From positions 1 to 19,695 of the forward strand of contig CAJUKR010000032.1 in NCBI GenBank assembly GCA_910587025.1: a stretch of 19,695 nucleotides of DNA, given 5' to 3'. The stretch is from an uncultured Christensenellaceae bacterium (lineage in GTDB: Bacteria; Bacillota; Clostridia; Christensenellales; Pumilibacteraceae). This document shows positions 8,311 to 13,966 of this stretch, piece after piece. Within the stretch, counting starts at the first letter, position 1, and each line of letters begins with the position of its first letter. Below the pieces are notes generated by a model that worked only from the letters and a program-made list of their open reading frames with translations, did not search any database and was not told the origin of the DNA. The position numbers and the translations under genes were made by a program.

Positions 8311-8348
8311 ATTTTCGGACATTTTTTGACAAAAATTGTACCAAACTA

Positions 8349-8377
8349 TTGAAAATATGTTCGGAGCGTGCTATAAT
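8349..8377 (+). promoter_or_regulatory. promoter of the YwaF-like gene
   Basis: TTGAAA (8349-8354), a 17-base spacer, and TATAAT (8372-8377). It gives a leader of roughly 48 bases that ends in AAAGGGAGG before the ATG at 8432. A second TTGACA at 8326-8331 lacks a partner -10 at the right distance. Confidence 0.75.
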
Positions 8378-8431
8378 GAATACGGAAACGGGATGGATGC
8401 GTCGGACTTCTTCGGAAAGGGAGGATAAGAC

Positions 8432-9247
8432 ATGGCCGTTTTCAATCGAATTATGTCGATATTGGCATACCGTTTTACGGACGCGGACGGTAACGTTTAT
8501 AATGCCGTCGAGCCGTACGGCACGTTTCATTTGTCATGGTTTACCTTTTCGGTGATCGTCGGCATACTGATGATAATATTCCTGCGCGACGTCAAAGCGA
8601 AGACGATGAAGCGTATCGTGTTCTTCACCGGTCTTGCGCTCGTGCTCGGCGAGATATACAAACAACTCATAATATCGTGGACGGGCAACGGATTCGAATA
8701 TCGCTGGTACGCGTTTCCGATGCAGTTCTGCGCCACTCCGATGTATATAATGTTTATCGCGGGGCTTCTTCCCGACTGCAAGCTCAGGAACGGTATGCTG
8801 TCCTATCTGTCCACGTATTCGTTCATTGCGGGCATAAGCGTAATGATATTCGTCGGCGACGTATTTTCCACTCCGCTTCTCGGCGAGTGTATACAGACGA
8901 TGACGCATCACGGCGCGATGGTTGCTGTCGGAATGTGGCTGATGGCATGGAATCGCAAGCGCAACGAAATAGGCGACTGGGGAATGTCCGTGCTCGTATT
9001 CCTGTTCTTCGAAACGGTGGCGATGATATTGAACGTGGCGCTTGCGCCGAACGTCGATCTATATTTCCTTTCGCCGTATCCGTCGGGCGTGTACGTACCC
9101 GTCTTCGGCGTCATACGCGACAGCGCGCCTTATTTCATATATCTGCTCATATACAACGTGGGCTTTACTCTCGGGTCGCTTTGTTTTTACGAGTTGCAGA
9201 AGCTGATCGTAAAAGCAAAATCGGAAAAAACGACGCATACCGTCTGA
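8432..9247 (+). CDS. YwaF/TMEM164-family integral membrane protein
   Basis: This 271-residue protein has seven or so membrane helices. It fits the YwaF family (TIGR02206), whose animal relative TMEM164 is a cysteine-dependent acyltransferase acting on lipids. The family's paired elements are visible: HLSWF near the first helix (residues 33-37), PMQFC with C100 at the start of a helix, and MTHHG with H159 and H160. These would form the Cys/His pair. The start has a good GGGAGG site 8 bases upstream. It lies alone between the GH3 operon terminator and the promoter of the next gene, with no terminator of its own visible. The family call rests on topology and these motifs, not on an alignment. 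Confidence 0.7.
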   Translation: MAVFNRIMSILAYRFTDADGNVYNAVEPYGTFHLSWFTFSVIVGILMIIFLRDVKAKTMKRIVFFTGLALVLGEIYKQLIISWTGNGFEYRWYAFPMQFCATPMYIMFIAGLLPDCKLRNGMLSYLSTYSFIAGISVMIFVGDVFSTPLLGECIQTMTHHGAMVAVGMWLMAWNRKRNEIGDWGMSVLVFLFFETVAMILNVALAPNVDLYFLSPYPSGVYVPVFGVIRDSAPYFIYLLIYNVGFTLGSLCFYELQKLIVKAKSEKTTHTV

Positions 9248-9277
9248 CCGATCCGCTTTGCATACCGCTCAAAAGGA

Positions 9278-9306
9278 TTGACAACCGCACCGCGTTGTGA
9301 TAATAT
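9278..9306 (+). promoter_or_regulatory. promoter giving a leaderless mRNA for the LRR lipoprotein
   Basis: TTGACA (9278-9283), a 17-base spacer, and TAATAT (9301-9306). The start is expected near 9313, which is 3 bases before the ATG at 9316. The ATG at 9310 would lie upstream of the transcript start. Confidence 0.6.
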
Positions 9307-9315
9307 ATAATGCGT

Positions 9316-10041
9316 ATGAAAAAGAAACTGATTGCAATTCTTGCGGCTTTGTGCCTCACTGCGGCGTGCGCGGCGTTTTTCGCGGCGTGCGGCGAGGGTG
9401 AAACGGTCAAGACCGAATATCCTTATTATACTCTGACGCTCAACGAATCGGGCGACGGGCTGATCCTCGACGTGCCGTACGCGAGCAAACTTCCTTCGGG
9501 CGCGATCTCCGTTCCCGCGGCAAGCTATTATTATATCGGCAACGACGGAGTGTATAAGGAGCATGACAGCGCAATGATCGTTACCGAGATCGCGGAAGAC
9601 GCGTTCAAAGGTATCGGCACTTTGACTTCGGTCATGCTTCCGTCGCAGGTAAAGACGATAGGAAGCGGCGCGTTTGCGGATTGCAAGGCGCTCGAGACCG
9701 TGACGCTTTCGGATAACGTTATCGCCGTGCCGGATAATGCATTCGACGGTTGTACGGCTTTGAAAGAGGTTATTGGCGGCACGATTTCGTCGGTTGGAAA
9801 ATATGCGTTCGCAAGCTGTCTTACGCTTCGTAAACTGAGCTTCGGTTTCGGTGAAAATATGTCGGTGGGCGATCGTGCGTTCTTCTATACGAACAGCATT
9901 TCGTCGTTGGATATGACGAAAGCGACTTCGGTCGGCGCGTCCGCGTTCGAGGGCTGGATAAGCTCGCAGAAAATCGTTACGGGTTCGACCGCAGGCTGGT
10001 CGGACGAATGGCGAAACGGTTGCCACGCGACTTTGGCGTGA
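9316..10041 (+). CDS. BspA-type leucine-rich-repeat lipoprotein
   Basis: The N terminus is a lipoprotein signal: MKKK, a hydrophobic stretch, then two possible lipidated cysteines (in LTAAC and FFAAC, the second followed by GEGE). After a short beta region come about five LRR_5 (BspA-like) repeats of some 23 residues, with the pattern AFxxCxxLxxVxLPxxVxxIGxxAF: KGIGTLTSVMLPSQVKTIG, ADCKALETVTLSDNVIAVP, DGCTALKEV, ASCLTLRKLSF and a final degenerate copy. Such repeats usually mediate surface binding. The start at 9316 is preferred over ATG 9310 because it falls just after the predicted transcript start and gives the standard MKKK signal start. No ribosome binding site is present. The end of the gene overlaps the -35 of the queT promoter. 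Confidence 0.85.
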   Translation: MKKKLIAILAALCLTAACAAFFAACGEGETVKTEYPYYTLTLNESGDGLILDVPYASKLPSGAISVPAASYYYIGNDGVYKEHDSAMIVTEIAEDAFKGIGTLTSVMLPSQVKTIGSGAFADCKALETVTLSDNVIAVPDNAFDGCTALKEVIGGTISSVGKYAFASCLTLRKLSFGFGENMSVGDRAFFYTNSISSLDMTKATSVGASAFEGWISSQKIVTGSTAGWSDEWRNGCHATLA

Positions 10042-10047
10042 TATAAT
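10020..10047 (+). promoter_or_regulatory. promoter of the queT operon
   Basis: TTGCCA (10020-10025), a 16-base spacer, and TATAAT (10042-10047), starting inside the last codons of the lipoprotein gene. The predicted start is near 10054. A small hairpin, CCGAC (10070-10074) with GTCGG (10081-10085), precedes the aptamer. Confidence 0.55.
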
Positions 10048-10091
10048 CGGAATAATATAAATTACAATCCCGACTTAAACGTCGGCAAATA

Positions 10092-10129
10092 AACCAAGTC
10101 CCCGTCTCACCTTGGTTAAAAAACGGAGG
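10092..10129 (+). promoter_or_regulatory. preQ1-I riboswitch, translational type
   Basis: Stem P1 is AACCAAG (10092-10098) with CTTGGTT (10111-10117). Its 12-base loop holds CCGT (10102-10105) and a CTCAC segment matching the ligand-binding C/A stretch of class I aptamers. The A-rich tail AAAAAA (10118-10123) leads into ACGG (10123-10126), which pairs with the loop CCGT to make the H-type pseudoknot P2. The pseudoknot arm overlaps the ribosome binding site GGAGG (10125-10129), so ligand binding should hide it. The compact size, A-rich L3 and position before queT all fit preQ1-I. The exact pairing is read by eye. Confidence 0.85.
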
Positions 10130-10135
10130 TTACGA

Positions 10136-10687
10136 ATGAATAACGTAACAAAAATTATCGTAAGAGCGGGAGTAATTGCCGCTCTTTATGCTACTTTGTG
10201 CATAGCATTCTTTTTCTCGTCCTTTTCTACGGCGATGATCCAGTTCCGCATAAGCGAAGCGCTGACCGTCCTTCCGCTGTTCTTTCCCGAAGCGGTGATA
10301 GGGCTGTGGATCGGATGTATGCTCGGCAATCTCGTATCGGGCAACGTGATCGATATATTTTTCGGCTCGGGCGCGACGCTGATCGCCGCGAGCCTGACGT
10401 TCCTGATCGGATTTATCGTACGCAGGCGCAGATTGCTTCGAATAATTCTCGGCGCGATCCCGCCCGTTATCGTCAACGCGCTGCTCGTGCCAATGACGTT
10501 CACGCTGTTTGTCGGCGCCGGCGAGATGTATCCCATTCAGATGCTTTGGGTGTTTATAGGACAGGCGGCGGTGCTTGCCGTACTCGGCGTTCCGTTCGCG
10601 GTCGCCGTAAGCAAACATTTTTATCGTCCGAAGCTTAAAGCCGATTGCGGCGTACATACAGACGAACGGGAACAAAAAGGGGGATAA
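10136..10687 (+). CDS. queT: queuosine precursor transporter QueT
   Basis: This 183-residue membrane protein of the QueT family (PF06177) is the substrate-binding subunit of an ECF-type transporter for queuosine precursors such as preQ1. The sequence has five to six membrane helices and the family-like stretch MIQFRISEALTVLPLFFPEAVIGLWIGCMLGN (about residues 35-67), followed by a GS-rich turn (FFGSGATLIAA). The correct start is the ATG at 10136, 6 bases after GGAGG. A TTG 24 bases upstream in the same frame falls inside the riboswitch and is not used. The riboswitch in front fits this role exactly. The NUDIX gene follows after one base, so the two are coupled. A shared ECF energizing module would be encoded elsewhere. 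Confidence 0.92.
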   Translation: MNNVTKIIVRAGVIAALYATLCIAFFFSSFSTAMIQFRISEALTVLPLFFPEAVIGLWIGCMLGNLVSGNVIDIFFGSGATLIAASLTFLIGFIVRRRRLLRIILGAIPPVIVNALLVPMTFTLFVGAGEMYPIQMLWVFIGQAAVLAVLGVPFAVAVSKHFYRPKLKADCGVHTDEREQKGG

Positions 10688-10688
10688 T

Positions 10689-11303
10689 ATGAAACTCGAC
10701 AAAAACGGGCGGACGCTCGAAGAATTTCTTGCCGGATACGATCCGGGCAAGTACCGTCATCCGTCGGTTACCGCGGACTGCGTAATCTTTGTCGCCGACA
10801 GCGTGCTTTTGGTGCGTCGCGGCAATCACCCGTCTATAGGAATGCTCGCGTTTCCAGGCGGTTTTTCCGAACCGGGCGAGAGTACCGAGCAGACGGCAAA
10901 CAGGGAACTCCGGGAAGAAACGGGCGCGAAGGGAGTGCCGTGCAGGCAATTTTATACCGCATCGACGCCCGGGCGCGATCCTCGGGACTGGACGGTCACC
11001 GTGTGTTATATCGCAGAGCTGGACGAACGGACCGCGGTGTCGGGAGCGGACGACGCCGCATCTGCGGAGTTTTGTAAATATTCCGTGCTTAAAGACGGAG
11101 AATTGACCGTGCTGGAGCTGACTTCGGAGGGCGGGACGGAAAGAACGGTCATGTGCGTTGCGCGCGATCCTTTCGGCGATGTTGACGTCAATAATACCGA
11201 GATACTGGAAAACGGTATGGCGTTCGACCATGCGAAAATACTCCTTCGCGCAATCGAAGAAAGACGAATAAACCGTTCGTGCGATAAAAACGACCGTTTA
11301 TGA
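10689..11303 (+). CDS. NUDIX hydrolase
   Basis: NUDIX enzymes cleave nucleoside diphosphates linked to another group. The full Nudix box is present at residues 58-80: G58, five residues, E64, seven residues, REL (72-74), REETGA, with the catalytic glutamates E73, E76 and E77. The N-terminal stretch HPSVTADCVIFV and the PGGF before the box are typical of small ADP-ribose or NAD-related pyrophosphatases, but the substrate cannot be read from sequence. The ATG lies one base after the queT stop with GGGGG upstream (10679-10683), so it is co-transcribed and probably controlled by the same riboswitch. A link to queuosine or 7-deazaguanine metabolism, for example clearing nucleotide by-products, is possible but unproven. 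Its last codons contain two of the three LytTR-type boxes of the next transcription unit. Confidence 0.9.
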   Translation: MKLDKNGRTLEEFLAGYDPGKYRHPSVTADCVIFVADSVLLVRRGNHPSIGMLAFPGGFSEPGESTEQTANRELREETGAKGVPCRQFYTASTPGRDPRDWTVTVCYIAELDERTAVSGADDAASAEFCKYSVLKDGELTVLELTSEGGTERTVMCVARDPFGDVDVNNTEILENGMAFDHAKILLRAIEERRINRSCDKNDRL

Positions 11304-11322
11304 CGAACGCGTGACCGTTTGT
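11272..11322 (+). promoter_or_regulatory. array of three LytTR-type boxes
   Basis: ACCGTTCGT (11272-11280), ACCGTTTAT (11293-11301) and ACCGTTTGT (11314-11322) are direct repeats with an exact 21-base period. All three match [TA][AC][CA]GTTN[AG][TG], with a 12-base gap. The first two lie in the NUDIX 3' end; the third is intergenic. They sit 31 bases or more upstream of the -35 at 11354. The architecture matches the pair at 2197-2226. A role in activation is inferred. Confidence 0.45.
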
Positions 11323-11353
11323 GAAAAACAGCACAAAATTTTTTCAAAAAGTA

Positions 11354-11382
11354 TTGACAAAACAAAGGATGTGTGATATAGT
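11354..11382 (+). promoter_or_regulatory. near-consensus promoter of a short transcript
   Basis: TTGACA (11354-11359), a 17-base spacer, and TATAGT (11377-11382). Transcription should start near 11389 and reach the terminator at 11467-11503, with no gene on this strand before 12154. Confidence 0.75.
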
Positions 11383-11388
11383 GTATTT

Positions 11389-11503
11389 ACATTAAAGCAC
11401 TATTGCCGATCTTCATGTGCTTACGTTCATCCACCATCACCACCACCATCGTAAGCATTTTCTCCTAAACGAAAGGGACGTATGACCGTCCCTTTCGTTT
11501 TTT
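11389..11503 (+). ncRNA. candidate small regulatory RNA or orphan attenuator leader (about 115 nt)
   Basis: It is bounded by a strong promoter and a strong terminator. It contains one stem, GTGCTTACG (11417-11425) with CGTAAGCAT (11450-11458), holding a 24-base C-rich loop. Next comes an unpaired pyrimidine stretch TTTTCTCCT (11458-11466), complementary over 8 bases to AGGAGAAA, a sequence at the ribosome binding sites of the genes at 2320 and 14871. Two tiny frames cross the loop: an ATG frame (11415-11468, 17 residues, RSSTITTTIVS) rich in Thr/Ile, and a GTG frame (11417-11485, 22 residues) with six consecutive His. Neither has a ribosome binding site. Both patterns recall thr and his leader peptides, but no such operon follows. 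A trans-acting RNA is my preferred reading. Confidence 0.5.
11467..11503 (+). terminator. strong terminator of the short transcript, convergent with the flavoprotein gene
   Basis: 14-bp stem AAACGAAAGGGACG (11467-11480) and CGTCCCTTTCGTTT (11487-11500), a 6-base loop, and T to 11503. The same stem lies just after the stop of the minus-strand gene and may serve it too, though its U run on that strand is short. Confidence 0.9.
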
Positions 11504-11957
11504 ATTCGTTGCATTTGCCCGTTATCTCTTCGATCGTGATCTTCCATACCGCCGTTCTGTCGAGATAGCGGCGTGCGTAGTCGTCGAATTCCGCCATGTT
11601 CGATTCCGCGTGACGCCGACATATGAACCCGAGCGCTTCGATCTTTGCTTTGTCATCCGTGATCTGCGCCGCTTTGCCGCGTATCACGGCGGATTCGTAT
11701 TTTGTCGTGAATTTGTCCGCTCGTCGCTCGGTATCTCCGACGCATACTACGCATACGTTCGGATTACGATTCAGACATTCGGTCTTGAGTCCTTCTTTCG
11801 CGGCGTGGAAGTACAGTTCGTTTCCGTTTCGTGCGATGCTGAGCGGCACCGAGTACGGCAATCCTTCCGGATTAACGACCGAAAGCACTGCCCATTCGCA
11901 TTTGTCGGCTATTTCGAGCGCGAATTTTTCGTCGCGTTGTCTGTCTTTTCTTCTCAT
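11502..11957 (-). CDS. pyridoxamine 5'-phosphate oxidase-like (NimA-type) flavin-binding protein
   Basis: This 151-residue split-barrel protein starts MRRKDRQ, the usual opening of the NimA/PNPOx-like group, and continues with CEWAVLSVVNPEGLPYSVPLSIARNGNELYFHAAKEGLK, the flavin-binding strands and HxA(x)EGxK element. The end has the usual FICRRHAESN and TAVWKITIEEITGK. Members bind FMN or F420-like cofactors, and some reduce nitroimidazoles, but the activity of this one is unknown. The start at 11957 is chosen because the family begins with MRRKD. The longer frame to 12140 passes through the promoter. The promoter places the transcript start on the A of this ATG, so the mRNA is leaderless. 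Confidence 0.88.
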   Translation of the reverse strand: MRRKDRQRDEKFALEIADKCEWAVLSVVNPEGLPYSVPLSIARNGNELYFHAAKEGLKTECLNRNPNVCVVCVGDTERRADKFTTKYESAVIRGKAAQITDDKAKIEALGFICRRHAESNMAEFDDYARRYLDRTAVWKITIEEITGKCNE

Positions 11958-11963
11958 GATAAT

Positions 11964-11992
11964 ATTATACAGTAACGCCGCTTCGTTGTCAA
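11964..11992 (-). promoter_or_regulatory. consensus promoter giving a leaderless mRNA
   Basis: On the minus strand: TTGACA (11987-11992), a 17-base spacer, and TATAAT (11964-11969). Six bases follow before the ATG at 11957, so the expected transcript start is the first base of the start codon. There is no room for a ribosome binding site. Confidence 0.8.
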
Positions 11993-12056
11993 TTCGGCTC
12001 AATCGTTCGCGCGGTATTGATAAAAAAATATTTATATAAAAATTTGCGGTATAACA

Positions 12057-12085
12057 TTTACAAACGCATATAATTATGATAGAAT
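12057..12085 (+). promoter_or_regulatory. promoter of the kinase gene with a 5' hairpin
   Basis: TTTACA (12057-12062), a 17-base spacer, and TAGAAT (12080-12085). The transcript would open with a stem CCGAACGGA (12094-12102) and TCCGTGCGG (12109-12117), one A-G mismatch and a 6-base loop, comparable to the 5' hairpin of the GH3 operon. Confidence 0.65.
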
Positions 12086-12153
12086 ATAACAGTCCGAACG
12101 GATAGTCTTCCGTGCGGGCGAATATCGAAAAATTATGCAAAAAGGGAGAAAAA

Positions 12154-12909
12154 ATGGAAAAGAAAAAGACAGTACTGGCAAAAAGACCGAATAAAGAGAT
12201 CTACGTCGAAGACGGCAAATTGTACAAACAGTTCGATAAGAGCTTCAAGAAATCCGACATTCTCAACGAAGCGATCAATCAGGCTCGTATCGAAGAAGCG
12301 GGACTTCCCATTCCGAAGATTTACGACGTAAATATCGGAGAGGACGGACAGTATTCCATTGTCATGGAATATATCGCGGGCAAGAGTCTGGAACAGCTCA
12401 TGAATGAAAACCCGGGCAAGCTCGACGAATATCTTCGTCTGTTTGTCGAAATACAGCGCGATATGCACAAGTATAACGTTCCCATGCTCAACCGCACGAA
12501 AGAGAAGTTTACACGTAAGCTGTACGACGCGAACATCGACGGCAATACGAAATACGAGCTTCAGATGCGCCTGAACGGTATGCCTACGCATTTCAAACTC
12601 TGTCACGGCGATTACGATCCGTCCAACATAATCATTACCGAAGACGGTAAGTATTATATTCTCGACTGGTCGCATGCAACGACGGGCAACGGTTCGGCCG
12701 ACGCGTCGCGCACGTACCTGCTTTTCAAACTCAGGGGCAAAGACGATCTTGCCGAGAAATATATGGATCTGTATTGCGAGCTGAATAACACGACCCGCCA
12801 TTATGTTTCAAAATGGCTTCCGATCGTTGCGGCGTCTCAGTCCGTCAAGGGCAAGCCCGAAGAAAGAGATTTCCTCATGCAGTGGGCGACGATCGCCGAG
12901 TACGAATAA
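12154..12909 (+). CDS. APH/choline-kinase-like phosphotransferase
   Basis: This 251-residue protein kinase-fold enzyme of the phosphotransferase (APH) superfamily uses ATP to phosphorylate a small hydroxyl compound. Seen: an N-lobe with EDGKLYKQFD (candidate ATP lysine K22 or K25), the hinge IVMEYIAGKSLEQLM (69-83), the catalytic loop CHGDYDPSN (H151, D153, N158) and the metal-binding ILDWSHA (D171), followed by ADASRTYLLF. The substrate is not evident. Choline, ethanolamine, sugars or aminoglycosides are all found in the superfamily, and nothing here points to resistance. The start is the ATG at 12154, 5 bases after GGGAG (12144-12148); an upstream in-frame GTG at 12112 lies in the 5' hairpin. 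It stands alone, divergent from the flavoprotein gene, and ends at its own terminator. Confidence 0.85.
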   Translation: MEKKKTVLAKRPNKEIYVEDGKLYKQFDKSFKKSDILNEAINQARIEEAGLPIPKIYDVNIGEDGQYSIVMEYIAGKSLEQLMNENPGKLDEYLRLFVEIQRDMHKYNVPMLNRTKEKFTRKLYDANIDGNTKYELQMRLNGMPTHFKLCHGDYDPSNIIITEDGKYYILDWSHATTGNGSADASRTYLLFKLRGKDDLAEKYMDLYCELNNTTRHYVSKWLPIVAASQSVKGKPEERDFLMQWATIAEYE

Positions 12910-12942
12910 GATCATACACGTGTTTATTAAAAATATATCAAG

Positions 12943-12971
12943 CGACCGTTCGGAAGAGCGGTCGTTTTTTT
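12943..12971 (+). terminator. terminator of the kinase gene
   Basis: Stem CGACCGT (12943-12949) and GCGGTCG (12958-12964), one T-G pair, then seven T. Confidence 0.9.
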
Positions 12972-13004
12972 ATATAAAAAATAATTAAAATATATAAAAA
13001 AGGC

Positions 13005-13042
13005 TTGACACTTCCGAAATAATGTGATATTATATTATCACA
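13005..13042 (+). promoter_or_regulatory. promoter of the GT/rSAM/YD locus with an overlapping palindrome
   Basis: TTGACA (13005-13010), a 17-base spacer, and TATTAT (13028-13033). The start is near 13040. A perfect inverted repeat, TGTGATA (13023-13029) and TATCACA (13036-13042) with a 6-base centre, covers the -10 and the start, which is the usual place for a repressor operator. The arm spacing fits neither the CRP/FNR nor the Rex consensus. Confidence 0.7.
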
Positions 13043-13156
13043 AATAAGGATAGACGAAAAAGCAAGTGTGCCGACCGGAATCATAATCCCGAAAGCGAGG
13101 ATACAGAGCGGGGCAGACTATCGCCTGAAAAGCACAGGCGAGGTCTGTCCTTTTTT
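13040..13156 (+). ncRNA. structured leader RNA of unknown class, ending in a terminator
   Basis: About 117 nt run from the predicted start to the T run. The 5' segment GGATAGAC (13048-13055) can pair fully, with one U-G pair, with GTCTGTCC (13143-13150). The same 3' segment is also the arm of the local terminator hairpin with GGGCAGAC (13111-13118). The two pairings are mutually exclusive, as in riboswitches and attenuators. In between is a possible CCCG/CGGG stem (13088-13112). I compared it by memory with common riboswitch classes and found no match. A further 70 bases with a GC hairpin and no promoter separate it from the ATG at 13229, so the downstream operon seems to need read-through. 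A stand-alone ncRNA is the alternative. Confidence 0.5.
13111..13156 (+). terminator. intrinsic terminator inside the leader
   Basis: Outer stem GGGCAGAC (13111-13118) with GTCTGTCC (13143-13150), inner stem CGCCTG (13122-13127) with CAGGCG (13135-13140), loop AAAAGCA, then six T (13151-13156). Confidence 0.85.
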
Positions 13157-13228
13157 GTACCCTAAAAACCGAAAAGCGATGCAGGCGCCGCGCCGCTTAA
13201 GGCAAATATAATAAAAAAGGAGTAAAAA

Positions 13229-13966
13229 ATGAAAGAAAAACAAAACGAAACGGGAGAAGAAAACAAGTCGCCGAAAATCTCGGTTATAATCCCCGTGCGC
13301 GATCTCGGCAGCTTGACCGAAGAATGTCTGGACAGCATCGCCTGTCAGGATTTCGACAAGTCGGATTACGAAATACTCGTAATATTCGATTCGTGCACCG
13401 ACGATTCGGAAAGCGTCGTAAAAGACTGGAGCCTTCGTCATCCCGATGTACGTATGCGTACGTTCGCGTGCGGTTGCAAGAGTCCGGGCGGCGCGAGAAA
13501 CGTCGGACTGGACAACGCTTCGGGTGAATACATAATGTTCGTCGACGGCGACGATCGGCTTATAAGCGCTTCGGCGATGACGATCCTGTGCGACGCCGCG
13601 CGCGGTCACAACGCCGTTCGCATGACCGATCACGAGGTCACCGGTACGACGGTCAAGTTTTCGACTCGACCGACCGTATGGTTGCACTTCTTTTCCCGCG
13701 AGCTTATCGGGAACGACAGGTTTTCCGATCTGCTTTTGTGCGAGGACTACGAATTCGTAATGCGCATACGCAGCAAATTCGGTTATGACGAAGCGACTGT
13801 TTCGATGCCGCTCTATCGTTATTACTACGATGCCGACCGCATGAGAACGCGGATAGAAAACGTCGTAAGAGAGTCGAGGGCGCGTGTGAAACAGGGTCTT
13901 CCGCCGCTGTATGTGCGTGATGGGTTCATTCCCGACGGCGCGAAAGCGAAACTGCGGAACATATGA
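13229..13966 (+). CDS. family 2 glycosyltransferase
   Basis: This 245-residue GT-A fold enzyme transfers a sugar from a nucleotide donor. Seen: a Rossmann-like start KISVIIPVRD (residues 16-25), ECLDSIACQDF, YEILVIFDSCTDDS, SPGGARNVGLDNASGEYIMFVDGDD with the DGDD metal/donor motif (106-109), and CEDYEFVMRI later as the acceptor-side ED motif. There is no membrane segment and it is shorter than most GT2 proteins, so it probably acts in the cytoplasm on a soluble or protein acceptor (inference). The start has AAGGAG (13217-13222) 6 bases upstream. Its stop overlaps the next ATG in an ATGA, so the radical SAM protein is translated by coupling. Confidence 0.92.
   Translation: MKEKQNETGEENKSPKISVIIPVRDLGSLTEECLDSIACQDFDKSDYEILVIFDSCTDDSESVVKDWSLRHPDVRMRTFACGCKSPGGARNVGLDNASGEYIMFVDGDDRLISASAMTILCDAARGHNAVRMTDHEVTGTTVKFSTRPTVWLHFFSRELIGNDRFSDLLLCEDYEFVMRIRSKFGYDEATVSMPLYRYYYDADRMRTRIENVVRESRARVKQGLPPLYVRDGFIPDGAKAKLRNI

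Noticed and set aside
8536..9300. A 254-codon plus-strand frame overlapping the YwaF-like gene
   Set aside because: Arginine-rich out-of-frame translation; the overlapping membrane protein has the binding site, helices and family motifs.
11467..11500. The strong stem read as the tail of a histidine-tag-like or vector sequence
   Set aside because: The CAC/CAT run is embedded in a native promoter-hairpin-terminator layout, with no cloning-vector sequence around it.
13207..13212. TATAAT just before the glycosyltransferase gene as a promoter
   Set aside because: No -35 lies at 16-18 bases upstream, and the start would fall on the ribosome binding site. It is most likely chance in an AT-rich spacer.
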